Part shown: positions 52,555 through 61,644 of the stretch, piece by piece
Numbering within the stretch: the first letter of the stretch is position 1
Layout of the letters: each line of letters starts with the position of its first letter
Source: Streptomyces cadmiisoli
Lineage (GTDB): Bacteria; Actinomycetota; Actinomycetes; Streptomycetales; Streptomycetaceae
NCBI RefSeq assembly: GCF_003261055.1
Contig: NZ_CP030073.1
Coordinates: forward strand, 5,332,001 to 5,396,000
Length of the DNA: 64,000 bases
Direction of reading: 5' to 3'
Notes under the pieces: model-generated
Databases searched by the model: none
Seen by the model: the letters and a program-made list of their open reading frames with translations, nothing else
Told to the model about the DNA's origin: nothing
Program-made: the position numbers and the translations under genes

Positions 52555-54035
52555 ACCGCACCACCCTTTCCCTGATCGGCGTCGCCACCGCGCTCGCCGC
52601 CGTCACCGGGTTCGCCGCGGTGTCCGCCCCGGAACCCACCGGCACGGGCACCGCCGAGGCCGCCGCCGAACTGCCCGTGGAGCGCACCAGCCTGCTGTGC
52701 CCGGCGCCCAGCACCTCCGACCTCGCCGAGACGGCGTACGCGTCCTTCACGCCCGTCGTCGAGGGCACCGCGGACAAGGGCAAGGCCGAACTGCGGTCCG
52801 TGGCACCGGAGTCCGGCGACGGCGACGACAAGTCCGGGGCGGACAAGCCGGTGCTGGAGCCGAAGGAACCGGGCACGCCCGCCGAGGGCGACAGCACGGG
52901 CGGCGAGTCGCCGGCGCTGATCGGCACCGCCGAGGGCGGCTTCGCGCCCGGCTGGACCGTCCAGGAGACCACGGAGGTCGCCGCCGGCAGCGGACGCGGC
53001 CTCCAGGGCGTCAACTGCTCCGCCCCGGACACCGAGTTCTGGTTCCCGGGCGCGAGCACCTCCGCCGGCCGCACCGACTACGTGCATCTGACGAATCCCG
53101 ACGACTCCGCCGCCGTCGTCGACATCGAGCTGTACGGCAAGGACGGCGACCTGGAGTCCGCGGTCGGCGAGGGCATCACGGTCGCTCCGGGCGCCAGCGA
53201 GCCGATCCTGCTGTCGACGCTGACCGGTGCCAAGGAGACCGACCTCACGGTGCATGTGAACGTCCGCAGCGGGCGGGTCGGCGCGGCCGTCCAGGCGCTG
53301 GACGACGAGATCGGCGGCGACTGGCTGGCCGCGGCCACCGACCCGGCCGGCAGTCTGGTCCTGCCCGGCATTCCCAAGGACGCCACGGCGGTCCGGCTGA
53401 TCGCCTTCACACCCGAGGACACGGACGCCGACCTGAAGGTGCAGCTCGCCTCGACGTCGGGGCTGATCACCCCCGCCGGACACGAGACGCTGCGCGTCAA
53501 GGCGGGTGTGACGACGGCGGTCGACCTCGCCGACCTCACCCGGGGCGAGCCCGGCTCGCTGGTCCTGACGCCGACGGACCGCGCGGTGCCGGTGGTCGCG
53601 GCGGTCCAGGTGGTGCGCGGCAAGTCCGGTTCCCAGGAGTCGGCGTTCATCTCGGCCGTGCGTCCGGTGGGCGCGCGGGCGACGGCCGTCGGCAACACCG
53701 GCAAGGGCGTCACGCTGTCCCTGGTCGCGCCGGGGGAGACGGCGCAGGTCAAGGTCACCGCGTCGGCCGGCGCGAAGGGCGGCGAGGCGGTGTCGAAGAC
53801 GTACACGATCAAGTCCGGCACCACCCAGAGCGTCGACCTGCCGGTCCCCGGTGGCCTGAAGGGCACGTACGCGCTGACCGTCGAGCACGACTCGGGCGGT
53901 GAGGTCTACGCGTCCCGGACGCTCACTGCGGCCCAGGACGGGGTGCCCGCGTTCACGGTGCAGACCCTGCCGGACGACCGGGGCACGGTGAAGGTGCCGA
54001 AGGCGGAGCAGGACCTGTCGGTGCTCCAGAAGTAG
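52551..54035 (+). CDS. Secreted DUF5719 family protein
   Basis: 494 residues. N-terminal signal/anchor (TTLSLIGVATALAAVTGFAAV) and an extracytoplasmic part rich in beta strands (TEFWFPGASTSAGRTDYVHLTNPDDSAAVVDIELYG; LVLPGIPKDATAVRLIAFTPED). Family known mainly as the conserved partner of the large GT2 membrane protein in actinobacteria; biochemical role unknown. The GTG start overlaps the GT2 stop, so the two are made together. Confidence 0.85.
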   Translation: MNRTTLSLIGVATALAAVTGFAAVSAPEPTGTGTAEAAAELPVERTSLLCPAPSTSDLAETAYASFTPVVEGTADKGKAELRSVAPESGDGDDKSGADKPVLEPKEPGTPAEGDSTGGESPALIGTAEGGFAPGWTVQETTEVAAGSGRGLQGVNCSAPDTEFWFPGASTSAGRTDYVHLTNPDDSAAVVDIELYGKDGDLESAVGEGITVAPGASEPILLSTLTGAKETDLTVHVNVRSGRVGAAVQALDDEIGGDWLAAATDPAGSLVLPGIPKDATAVRLIAFTPEDTDADLKVQLASTSGLITPAGHETLRVKAGVTTAVDLADLTRGEPGSLVLTPTDRAVPVVAAVQVVRGKSGSQESAFISAVRPVGARATAVGNTGKGVTLSLVAPGETAQVKVTASAGAKGGEAVSKTYTIKSGTTQSVDLPVPGGLKGTYALTVEHDSGGEVYASRTLTAAQDGVPAFTVQTLPDDRGTVKVPKAEQDLSVLQK

Positions 54036-54046
54036 CGCGGCGGGGT

Positions 54047-54499
54047 TCAGTCCTCGCCGTAGCGCGGATCCACGGTCTCCGGCGTCAGCCCGAGCAGCTC
54101 GGCGACCTGCTCGACGACGACCTCGTGCACCAGCGCGGCCCGCTCGTCGCGCCCCTTGGTGCGGATCTCCACCGGCCGCCGGTAGACGACCACCCGCGCG
54201 GGATGCCCCTCCCGCGCGGGGATCGTGCCGCCGAGCGGCACCGCCTCGTCGTTCCAGACCTGCCCGGGTCCGTCCAGCCTCGGGACCTCCAGGACCAGGA
54301 AGTCGATCTCGGCGAGCTGCGGCCAGCGCCGCTCCAGGCGCTCCACGGAGTCCTGCACCAGGTCCGCGAACGCCTCGGCGCGGCTCGCCGCGAGCGGCAC
54401 CTGCGGCGGGGCGATCGGGCCGCGCATGCCCCGGCCGTGGCGATCACGGCGGCGGGGCCCGGGGCCGGCGGCGCTGGGCGGTACTCGGTTGTCCATCAC
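54047..54499 (-). CDS. Metallopeptidase-family protein with altered HExxH
   Basis: 150 residues. Actinobacterial member of the zincin-like metallopeptidase group (DUF1025-like): AFADLVQDSVERLERRWPQLAEIDFLVLEVPRLD, VVVYRRPVEIRTKGRDE, ALVHEVVVEQVAELLGLTPETVDPRYGED. The expected HExxH reads HEVVV, so the second zinc histidine is missing and peptidase activity is doubtful. I place the start at GTG 54499, next to ATG 54496, because TACCCT (54511-54506) sits exactly six bases upstream, the leaderless pattern seen elsewhere in the window. Confidence 0.82.
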   Translation of the reverse strand: MMDNRVPPSAAGPGPRRRDRHGRGMRGPIAPPQVPLAASRAEAFADLVQDSVERLERRWPQLAEIDFLVLEVPRLDGPGQVWNDEAVPLGGTIPAREGHPARVVVYRRPVEIRTKGRDERAALVHEVVVEQVAELLGLTPETVDPRYGED

Positions 54500-54505
54500 T
54501 GGTGA

Positions 54506-54511
54506 AGGGTA
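54506..54511 (-). promoter_or_regulatory. -10 box of the metallopeptidase-family gene (leaderless)
   Basis: TACCCT on the minus strand followed by TCACCA and GTG. No ribosome site is present. Confidence 0.45.
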
Positions 54512-54555
54512 GTCCTCGCGGGCTGCCCGCGCCCGGCCCCCACGCTGCGCGACGA

Positions 54556-54577
54556 CCGCCCGCGGGCCCGCGGGCGG
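54556..54577. repeat. Perfect 22-bp GC palindrome in a divergent promoter region
   Basis: Arm CCGCCCGCGGG followed directly by its complement. It lies within the 339-bp divergent gap 54500-54838 between the metallopeptidase-like and DUF3499 genes. No gene in this gap; it also contains an AT-rich stretch around 54650-54690. Confidence 0.5.
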
Positions 54578-54838
54578 CATGTCGAGAGATGACCATTCCA
54601 GCCAAGGTTGGGCTCGATTCCGTATCTCTCCGAGACCGGCGATCACGAGGCAATTGATGTTGTTTGTGTGGAGTGTTGACCGGATTTGACGCGGTCGGAC
54701 ATCCCGAAAAGTGCGGTCCGTGCAGGTCAACGGGGTGTGTCTGCAGGGGTGTGTGGGGTGTTTCACAACCCGACACGGTGGAGTGACCTGGTGGAGAGTC
54801 GTCGCGGCCCGCTCAAGAGTGCGGTACCGTCCAACGTC

Positions 54839-55213
54839 GTGAGCCCTGTACGTCGCTGTTCGCGAACCGCTTGCGGCCGTCCGGCCGTAGCGACGCTGAC
54901 GTACGTCTACGCCGACTCGACCGCGGTCCTCGGCCCGCTCGCCACCTACGCCGAACCCCACTGCTACGACCTGTGCGCGGAGCACTCCGAGCGCCTCACC
55001 GCCCCTCGCGGCTGGGAGGTCGTCCGGCTCCTCGACGGTTCGGCCCCCGCCCGGCCCAGCGGTGACGACCTGGAAGCGCTCGCCAACGCGGTGCGCGAGG
55101 CGGCCCGTCCCCAGGAGCGCGCGGCCCAGGCCGGCGGCGGGGGACGCGCGGCGGACCCGATGGAGGTCGCACGCCGCGGCCATCTGCGGGTGCTGCGTTC
55201 GCCCGACAACTGA
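54839..55213 (+). CDS. DUF3499 family protein
   Basis: 124 residues, strictly actinobacterial family. Zinc-ribbon-like cysteines: RRCSRTACGRPA near the start and HCYDLCAEHSERL in the middle. The rest is helical (LEALANAVREAARP). Start GTG 54839, eight bases after TACCGT, again close to leaderless spacing; the upstream open frame is non-coding. Conserved next to manB and whiB in actinobacteria; function unknown. Confidence 0.88.
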   Translation: MSPVRRCSRTACGRPAVATLTYVYADSTAVLGPLATYAEPHCYDLCAEHSERLTAPRGWEVVRLLDGSAPARPSGDDLEALANAVREAARPQERAAQAGGGGRAADPMEVARRGHLRVLRSPDN

Positions 55214-55371
55214 GCGGGGCTTCCTGCGGGTTCGTCCGACCTCCCCAGATGTTTCACCGTGCGGAGCATGTCCGTCGGCGCACACCCATTGACTCGGACT
55301 TGTCGCGGACACGACCATTTCCGACGCCCGTGGGAAATCGCTTTCCGCACAGCGGAATCCGGGGAGGCGCT

Positions 55372-56988
55372 ATGTACGTGCAGGAACTGGAACCCGTCGC
55401 CGGCTCGCTCGGCCTGTCCGCCCTGGTGGCGGCCCTTCCCCTCGTGATCGTCCTGATCCTGCTCGGCGGCGTCCGGATGAAGGCGCACCTGGCCGGCCTG
55501 ACGGGCCTCCTCGCGGCCGTCCTGGTCGCCTGGCTCGCCTACGGCATGCCCCTGGGTCAGACGGTCTCCAGCGCGGCCCAGGGAGCCGCCTTCGGTCTCT
55601 TTCCCATCCTGTGGATCGTCGTCAACGCCCTGTGGGTGTACCGGATGACCGTCCGCACCCGGCACTTCGACATCCTGCGCCGGTCCTTCGGGCGCCTCTC
55701 CGACGACCCGCGCATCCAGGCGCTCGTCGTCGCCTTCTGCTTCGGCGCCCTGCTGGAAGCGCTTGCCGGTTTCGGGGCGCCCGTCGCGATCTGCTCGGTC
55801 ATGCTCGTCGCGCTCGGCTTCGAACCGGTGCGCGCCGCGGTCGTCGCCCTGGTCGCCAACACCGCGCCCGTGGCCTTCGGCGCCATGGGAACGCCGGTGG
55901 TCACACTCGCCCAGGTCACCGGCCTCCCGCTGGAGGACGTGGCCTCCGTGGTGGGGCGCCAGACCCCGCTGCTGGCGCTCGTGGTGCCGCTCGTGCTGGT
56001 CGGGCTCGTGGACGGCCGGCGCGGACTGCGCGAGACCTGGGTGCCGGCCATGGCGTGCGGAGTCGCCTTCGCCGTCGCCCAGTTCGCCGCCTCGAACTAC
56101 GTCTCCGCCCAACTCGCCGACATCGGCGCCGCCCTGGCGGGCGCGGCCGCGCTGGTGGCCGTACCGCAGGCGCGCAGGCCCGCCGCCGAACCCGTCCGTG
56201 CGTCCGTGCTGACCGGCACGCGCAGCGAGGAACTGGACGAGGACGACCCGCGCGCCGAGGTCGTACGGGCCTACGCGCCCTACGCCCTGATCGTGGCCGT
56301 GTTCTCCATCGCGCAGATCCCCGCCGTCAAGGACTGGCTGGCACAGGCGACGCAGATGTACGACTGGCCCTTCCTGAACGTCGTGAACGCCGACGGCGAG
56401 GCGGTCGGCGGCAACGTCTTCAGCTGGCCGATCGTCTCCACCGGCGGCACGCTCGTACTGATCGCGGGCGTGTTCACGGCCGCCGTCATCGGGGTCCACG
56501 CGCGCGTGGCGGTCAGGGAATGGGCCGCCACGGTCCACGAGTTGAGGTTCGCGATCCTGACGGTGACGTCCGTGCTCGCCCTCGCCTACGTCATGAACCT
56601 CTCCGGACAGGCGGCCACGATCGGCCACTTCGTGGCGGCGGCCGGTGCGGGACTGGCGTTCCTCTCGCCCGTACTGGGGTGGTTCGGCGTCGCCGTGTCC
56701 GGCTCGGACACCTCGGCCAACGCCCTCTTCGGCGCCCTGCAGGTGACGGCCGCCCGCGAGTCCGGGCTCTCCCCCGAACTGCTGGCCGCCGCCAACAGTT
56801 CGGGCGGTGTCCTCGGCAAGATGATCTCGCCGCAGAACCTCACCATCGCCTGTGCCGCGGTGGGACTCGCGGGCCGCGAGGGGGACCTGCTGCGCAAGGT
56901 GCTGCCGTGGAGCCTCGGGCTGCTGCTCGTGATGTGCCTGATCGTCGTCGGCCAGAGTTCGCCGGTGCTCGGCTGGATGCTCCCCTGA
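55372..56988 (+). CDS. L-lactate/glycolate permease (LctP family)
   Basis: 538 residues, about 12-14 transmembrane helices. Family motifs: FGALLEALAGFGAPVAICSVMLVALGF, NTAPVAFGAMGTPVVTLAQVTGLP, and near the end GWFGVAVSGSDTSANALFGALQ and AANSSGGVLGKMISPQNLTIA. It imports lactate or glycolate with protons. GGGGAGG before the ATG at 55372. Preceded by a 158-bp gap with TTGACT near 55289. No lactate dehydrogenase genes are adjacent. Confidence 0.93.
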   Translation: MYVQELEPVAGSLGLSALVAALPLVIVLILLGGVRMKAHLAGLTGLLAAVLVAWLAYGMPLGQTVSSAAQGAAFGLFPILWIVVNALWVYRMTVRTRHFDILRRSFGRLSDDPRIQALVVAFCFGALLEALAGFGAPVAICSVMLVALGFEPVRAAVVALVANTAPVAFGAMGTPVVTLAQVTGLPLEDVASVVGRQTPLLALVVPLVLVGLVDGRRGLRETWVPAMACGVAFAVAQFAASNYVSAQLADIGAALAGAAALVAVPQARRPAAEPVRASVLTGTRSEELDEDDPRAEVVRAYAPYALIVAVFSIAQIPAVKDWLAQATQMYDWPFLNVVNADGEAVGGNVFSWPIVSTGGTLVLIAGVFTAAVIGVHARVAVREWAATVHELRFAILTVTSVLALAYVMNLSGQAATIGHFVAAAGAGLAFLSPVLGWFGVAVSGSDTSANALFGALQVTAARESGLSPELLAAANSSGGVLGKMISPQNLTIACAAVGLAGREGDLLRKVLPWSLGLLLVMCLIVVGQSSPVLGWMLP

Positions 56989-57052
56989 CCAGGCGCTCCG
57001 CCACGCGGCCGCGGCCTTCGCCGACCTGAGGTCACGGCTGGGAGTCCACTTT

Positions 57053-57091
57053 CCGTCCCCCCGTCGCGATGTCGGTGGGGACGGGTAGTTT
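57053..57091 (+). promoter_or_regulatory. Dyad and -10 box upstream of manB
   Basis: CCGTCCCC (57053-57060) / GGGGACGG (57077-57084) followed at once by TAGTTT (57086-57091), a likely -10. The dyad may be an operator covering the promoter, or the terminator of the permease gene. Confidence 0.4.
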
Positions 57092-57124
57092 GTGGTGACC
57101 GATAGGACTCCAGGAGGGTTGGCC

Positions 57125-58489
57125 GTGACTGCTGATCTGTCGCAGATCGTGAAGGCGTACGACGTGCGCGGTGTGGTCCCGAGCCAGTGGGACGAGTCCC
57201 TGGCCGAACTCTTCGGGGCCGCCTTCGCGCGGGTGACGCGCGCCGAAGCGATAGTCGTCGGCCACGACATGAGGCCGTCGTCCCCGGGTCTGTCCCGCGC
57301 CTTCGCGCGCGGCGCGGTGGCCCAGGGCGTCGACGTCACCGAGATCGGCCTCTGCTCGACCGACCAGCTGTACTACGCGTCGGGCGCGCTCGACCTGCCC
57401 GGCGCGATGTTCACCGCCTCGCACAACCCGGCGCAGTACAACGGCATCAAGCTGTGCCGCGCGGGCGCCGCCCCGGTCGGCCAGGACACCGGTCTGACCG
57501 AGATCCGGGAGCTGGTGGAGGGCTGGAGCGACACGGGCGCCCCCGAGCCGGCCCCGGCGCACGGAAAGATCACACAGCGCGAGACGCTGGAGGACTACGC
57601 GGCCCATCTGCGGTCCCTGGTCGACCTGACGTCGATCCGCCCCCTGAAGGTCGTCGTCGACGCGGGCAACGGCATGGGCGGCCACACCGTCCCCACGGTC
57701 TTCACCGGCCTGCCCCTGGACCTCGTCCCGATGTACTTCGAACTGGACGGCACCTTCCCCAACCACGAGGCCAACCCCCTGGACCCGGCGAACCTCGTCG
57801 ACCTCCAGCTGCGCGTCCGCGAGGAGGGCGCCGACCTGGGCATCGCCTTCGACGGCGACGCCGACCGCTGCTTCGTCGTCGACGCGAACGGCGACCCGGT
57901 CTCCCCGTCGGCGATCACCGCGCTGGTCGCCGCCCGCGAGCTGGCGAGGAACGGCGGCACGGGCACGATCATCCACAACCTGATCACGTCCTGGTCGGTC
58001 CCCGAGGTCGTCGCGGAGCACGGCGGCACCCCGGCCCGCACCCGCGTGGGCCACTCCTTCATCAAGGCCGAGATGGCCAGGACGGGCGCGATCTTCGGCG
58101 GCGAGCACTCCGCGCACTACTACTTCCGTGACTTCTGGAACGCCGACACGGGCATGCTGGCCGCGCTGCACGTCCTGGCGGCGCTCGGCGGTCAGGACGG
58201 CCCGCTGTCCACCCTGGTCGCCCAGTACGACCGCTACGTCGGCTCCGGCGAGATCAACTCCACCGTCGAGGACCAGAACGCCCGCCTCGCGGCGATCAGG
58301 ACGGCGTACGAGGACCGTGAGGACGTCACCCTGGACGAACTCGACGGCCTCACCGTCACCGCCGCCGACTGGTGGTTCAACGTCCGCCCGTCCAACACGG
58401 AACCACTGCTCCGACTGAACGCCGAGGCCCGCGACGAGCCGACGATGACGAAGGTGCGGGACGAGGCACTGGCGATCATCAGAGGGTGA
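57125..58489 (+). CDS. manB: Phosphomannomutase/phosphoglucomutase
   Basis: 454 residues of the alpha-D-phosphohexomutase family. Interconverts mannose-6-P and mannose-1-P (often glucose phosphates as well). Visible: KAYDVRGVVP, active-site phosphoserine loop TASHNPAQYNGIK, metal loop GIAFDGDADRCF, sugar-binding GGEHSAHYYFRD, and phosphate-binding RPSNTEPLLRLN. GTG start with AGGAGG eight bases upstream. Supplies mannose-1-P for GDP-mannose, with manA downstream and manC upstream in the window. Confidence 0.95.
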   Translation: MTADLSQIVKAYDVRGVVPSQWDESLAELFGAAFARVTRAEAIVVGHDMRPSSPGLSRAFARGAVAQGVDVTEIGLCSTDQLYYASGALDLPGAMFTASHNPAQYNGIKLCRAGAAPVGQDTGLTEIRELVEGWSDTGAPEPAPAHGKITQRETLEDYAAHLRSLVDLTSIRPLKVVVDAGNGMGGHTVPTVFTGLPLDLVPMYFELDGTFPNHEANPLDPANLVDLQLRVREEGADLGIAFDGDADRCFVVDANGDPVSPSAITALVAARELARNGGTGTIIHNLITSWSVPEVVAEHGGTPARTRVGHSFIKAEMARTGAIFGGEHSAHYYFRDFWNADTGMLAALHVLAALGGQDGPLSTLVAQYDRYVGSGEINSTVEDQNARLAAIRTAYEDREDVTLDELDGLTVTAADWWFNVRPSNTEPLLRLNAEARDEPTMTKVRDEALAIIRG

Positions 58490-58873
58490 CGGGGCCGGAC
58501 CGGTCACGCGTCGCTCCGTCGTTCGGCGGGGGCGGGGGCGGGAGGGGTGTGGGTCGGTCGGTGCCGGTGGGTGCCGGTGGGTGGGCCGGTTCCCGCCGGG
58601 TCGGGTCGGCCCGCCCCGTCACACCGGATCGCCCCGCCGGGGCCGTTCCCTCCGGCGGTCCCGTACGAGGCACCCCGAGGTGGAGACGAGGCGCCGACCA
58701 CAGCCCGGGCACGGCACGGGAGTGGCCGAAACCGGACACCCGTGCCCCGACCACCGGTCACCGGCCGACTCCGACCCGTCCAACCCCCGGCACCCCACCC
58801 CGACCGGCGGTACGCTGACCAGGCACGTCCTCACAACAACACCCACCCGCACCGCCCCCGAAGGGACGCCCAC
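58490..58873. other. Gene-free gap after manB
   Basis: 384 bp, very GC-rich. Contains an exact 10-bp tandem GTGCCGGTGG x2 at 58561-58580 in a G/T-rich run. I see no gene, clear promoter or terminator. Confidence 0.5.
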
Positions 58874-59044
58874 ATGCCGCTCGAAGCCGGCCTCCTGGAG
58901 ATCCTCGCCTGCCCGGCCTGCCACGCCTCCCTCGCGGAGCAGGACACCGAGCTGATCTGCACCGGCCACGACTGCGGTCTGGCCTATCCCGTGCGCGACG
59001 GGATCCCCGTCCTCCTCGTCGACGAGGCCCGCCGCCCCGCGTGA
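58874..59044 (+). CDS. Trm112-like small zinc protein
   Basis: 56 residues: [14 protein letters not shown] gives the first Cxx[21 protein letters not shown] the second cysteine pair and the typical [10 protein letters not shown] end. Trm112/YcaR proteins bind zinc and often activate methyltransferases in other domains of life; the bacterial role is open. AAGGGA lies upstream. Conserved between manB and the SIS gene in actinobacteria. Confidence 0.88.
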   Translation: MPLEAGLLEILACPACHASLAEQDTELICTGHDCGLAYPVRDGIPVLLVDEARRPA

Positions 59045-59117
59045 ACGACGCCGGCGGCCCGTCCCGGACCACGGCCGCCCGCGCAACCGAAAACCCGGCG
59101 TTCGGAGGCTGCCGCCC

Positions 59118-60245
59118 ATGCTCGACGAATCGCTGCTCGACTCCCCGGAGGGGCTTGCCGCGGCCGACCAGCGCGGCCTGCTCCGCGGCGCCGCGGAGGC
59201 AGGTGCCCGCGTCCGCACGGCCGCCCGGCACGCCGCCGAGGCCGGCGTCGACGACCTCAAACCCGACGGCCGTCCCCGTGCCGTCCTCATCGCGGGCCCC
59301 GGCGCCGCCGCGACCCACGCCGCCGACCTGATCGGCTCGCTCGCCGGCCCCGGCAGCCCGGTCACCAGGCTGGCGCCCACCGGCGTCGCCCCCGCGGCCG
59401 GCGCCCTGCGCTGGGAGCTGCCCGGCTGGACGGGCTCGGTCGACCTGCTCCTGATCGCGACCCCCGACGGCACCGAACCGGGCCTGTCACTGCTCGCCGA
59501 CCAGGCCTACCGCCGCGGCTGCACCGTCGCCGCCGTGGCCCCCGCGGGCACCCCGCTGGTCGAGGCCGTCGAGGGAGCCCACGGCCTGTTCGTCCCGCTG
59601 GCGACCGCGCCGTACGAGCACGACGAACCCCTCGCCGCGTCCGCGCCCGGCGTCCTGTGGGCGCTGCTCACCCCGCTCCTGGCGCTGCTGGACCGCATCG
59701 GCCTGCTCACCGCCCCGCCCGACGCCCTGGAGAAGGTCGCCAACCGCCTCGACCTCGTCGCCGAGCGCTGCGGGCCCGCGATCGCGGCGTACAGCAACGC
59801 CGCCAAGACCCTCGCCGCCGAACTCGCCGACGCCCTCCCGATCGTCTGGACGGAAGGACCGTCGGCCGGTCCCGCGGGCCGCAGGTTCGCCGCCGCCCTT
59901 GCCGAACTCTCCGGCCACCCCGCCGTCGTGGCCGAACTCCCGGAGGCGCTCGCCACGCACAGCGCCCTGCTCGCCGGCCGGCTGGCCGCCAACGCCGACC
60001 CGGACGACTTCTTCCGCGACCGCGTGGAGGAACGACCCGCCCTGCACGCACGCGTGGTGCTCCTGCGGGACCGTCCGATCGGCGGCCTCACCGCCGCCCC
60101 CGCCGCCCGCGACCTGGCCCTCAGCCACGACACGCCGATCAGCGAGCTGGAACCCGAGCCCGGCGGCGAACTGGAGACCCTCGCCGAACTGATCGCCATC
60201 ACGGATTTCGCCGCCGTTTACCTGGCGCTCGCTTCGGAAGCCTGA
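59118..60245 (+). CDS. SIS-domain protein (phosphoglucose/phosphomannose isomerase-like)
   Basis: 375 residues. N-terminal SIS-like fold (AVLIAGPGAAATHAADLIGSLAG; VDLLLIATPDGTEPGLSLLADQAYRRG) and C-terminal half of the bifunctional phosphoglucose/phosphomannose isomerase type (PIVWTEGPSAGPAGRRFAAAL). Expected to act on hexose-6-phosphates, fitting its position next to manA, but several substrate-binding residues are not obvious, so activity is uncertain. GGAGG precedes the ATG. Confidence 0.82.
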   Translation: MLDESLLDSPEGLAAADQRGLLRGAAEAGARVRTAARHAAEAGVDDLKPDGRPRAVLIAGPGAAATHAADLIGSLAGPGSPVTRLAPTGVAPAAGALRWELPGWTGSVDLLLIATPDGTEPGLSLLADQAYRRGCTVAAVAPAGTPLVEAVEGAHGLFVPLATAPYEHDEPLAASAPGVLWALLTPLLALLDRIGLLTAPPDALEKVANRLDLVAERCGPAIAAYSNAAKTLAAELADALPIVWTEGPSAGPAGRRFAAALAELSGHPAVVAELPEALATHSALLAGRLAANADPDDFFRDRVEERPALHARVVLLRDRPIGGLTAAPAARDLALSHDTPISELEPEPGGELETLAELIAITDFAAVYLALASEA

Positions 60246-60266
60246 TCTGGCACAGGACACCCCGAC

Positions 60267-60325
60267 CGTCGTACGCGGAGGAGAACCCGCGTCGTACGCA
60301 GAGAGAAGCGAGCAGAGAGAAGCGA
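60267..60325 (+). repeat. Direct repeats in the manA ribosome-binding region
   Basis: CGTCGTACGC at 60267 and 60290, then CAGAGAGAAGCGA at 60299 and 60313 in tandem. The second pair duplicates the purine-rich ribosome site immediately before the manA ATG. Confidence 0.6.
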
Positions 60326-61477
60326 ATGGACCGCCTCGACAACACCATCCGCCCCTACGCCTGGGGTTCCACCACCGCCATCGCGGGACTCCTCGGCGTG
60401 GAGCCGTCCGGCGAACCGCAGGCCGAGATGTGGATGGGCGCCCACCCCGGCGCACCGTCGCGCACCGACCGCGGCACTCTGTTCGAGCTCGTCGAGGCCG
60501 ACCCGGAGCGCGAACTCGGCCCCGAGTCCGTGGGCAGGTTCGGCCCCACACTGCCCTTCCTCCTCAAGGTCCTCGCCGCGGGCGCCCCCCTCTCCCTCCA
60601 GGTCCACCCCGACCTGGCGCAGGCGAAGGAGGGTTACGAGGACGAGGAGCGCCGCGGCGTCCCCGTCGACGCCCCGCACCGCAACTACAAGGACGCCAAC
60701 CACAAGCCGGAACTCATCTGCGCGCTCACCGAGTTCGACGGCCTGTGCGGCTTCCGCGACCCGCTGCGGACCGCCGAACTGCTCGACGGCCTCGGCGTCG
60801 ACTCCCTCAAGCCGTACGTCGACCTGCTGCACGCCCACCCCGAGGACGCGGCCCTGCGCGAGGTCCTCACCGCCGTCCTCACCGCGGACCCCGACGAGAT
60901 GGCCCGCACCGTCGCCGAGACCGCCGCCGCCTGCGCCCGCCTCGGCGGTGAGTACGCCCCGTACGCCGGCCTCGCCCACCACTACCCCGGCGACCCCGGC
61001 GTCATCGCCGCACTGCTCCTCAACCACGTCCGCCTGCAGCCCGGCGAGGCCCTGTACCTCGGGGCCGGCGTCCCGCACGCCTACCTCGACGGCCTCGGCG
61101 TCGAGATCATGGCCAACTCCGACAACGTCCTGCGCGCCGGCCTGACCCCGAAGCACATCGACGTCCCCGAACTCCTGCGCATCGTCCGCTTCGAGGCCGG
61201 CGACCCCGGCGTCCTGCGCCCGGAGGCGGCACCGGACGGCGAGGAGGTCTACGAGACCCCCATCGACGAGTTCCGCCTCTCCCGCCACGTCCTCGCGGCC
61301 GGCGGCGCCGCCCGCGACCTCACCCGCGCCACCCCGCAGATACTGCTCTGCACGGCCGGCACCGTGCAGGCCGGCGAGCACGAACTGACACCCGGTCGAT
61401 CCGTCTTCGTACCGGCGGGCGAAAAGGCCGAAGTGTCCGGCGCCGGCACGCTTTTCCGGGCCACGGTCGTCGCCTGA
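60326..61477 (+). CDS. manA: Mannose-6-phosphate isomerase, class I
   Basis: 383 residues, zinc enzyme converting fructose-6-P and mannose-6-P. Motifs: RPYAWGSTTAIAGLLG, EMWMGAHPGAPS, LSLQVHPDLAQA, HKPELICALTEFDGLCGFR, and LGAGVPHAYLDGLGVEIMANSDNVLRAGLTPKHID, with the zinc ligands in the second cupin. Start ATG 60326 after a duplicated GAGAGAAG sequence. First step toward GDP-mannose for glycoprotein and envelope mannosylation. Confidence 0.95.
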   Translation: MDRLDNTIRPYAWGSTTAIAGLLGVEPSGEPQAEMWMGAHPGAPSRTDRGTLFELVEADPERELGPESVGRFGPTLPFLLKVLAAGAPLSLQVHPDLAQAKEGYEDEERRGVPVDAPHRNYKDANHKPELICALTEFDGLCGFRDPLRTAELLDGLGVDSLKPYVDLLHAHPEDAALREVLTAVLTADPDEMARTVAETAAACARLGGEYAPYAGLAHHYPGDPGVIAALLLNHVRLQPGEALYLGAGVPHAYLDGLGVEIMANSDNVLRAGLTPKHIDVPELLRIVRFEAGDPGVLRPEAAPDGEEVYETPIDEFRLSRHVLAAGGAARDLTRATPQILLCTAGTVQAGEHELTPGRSVFVPAGEKAEVSGAGTLFRATVVA

Positions 61478-61644
61478 CGGACCGGCGCGGGCCCCTTCCG
61501 CGGCGACGACGGCGACCTCGCGCGCCGTCGTCGCGGCGGACTGCAACAATGGCCCACCGCAAGGCCAGGGCAAAGCCCGGGACGGCGTACGAAGCCCGTG
61601 CGCACCGGCCCCGGATCGGCGTACGAAGGGACAACGCGAACAAC

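Noticed and set aside
61549..61644. Earlier ATG for the CDF transporter
   Set aside because: No ribosome site and an Arg-rich non-family N-terminus; the ATG at 61645 gives the expected first helix.
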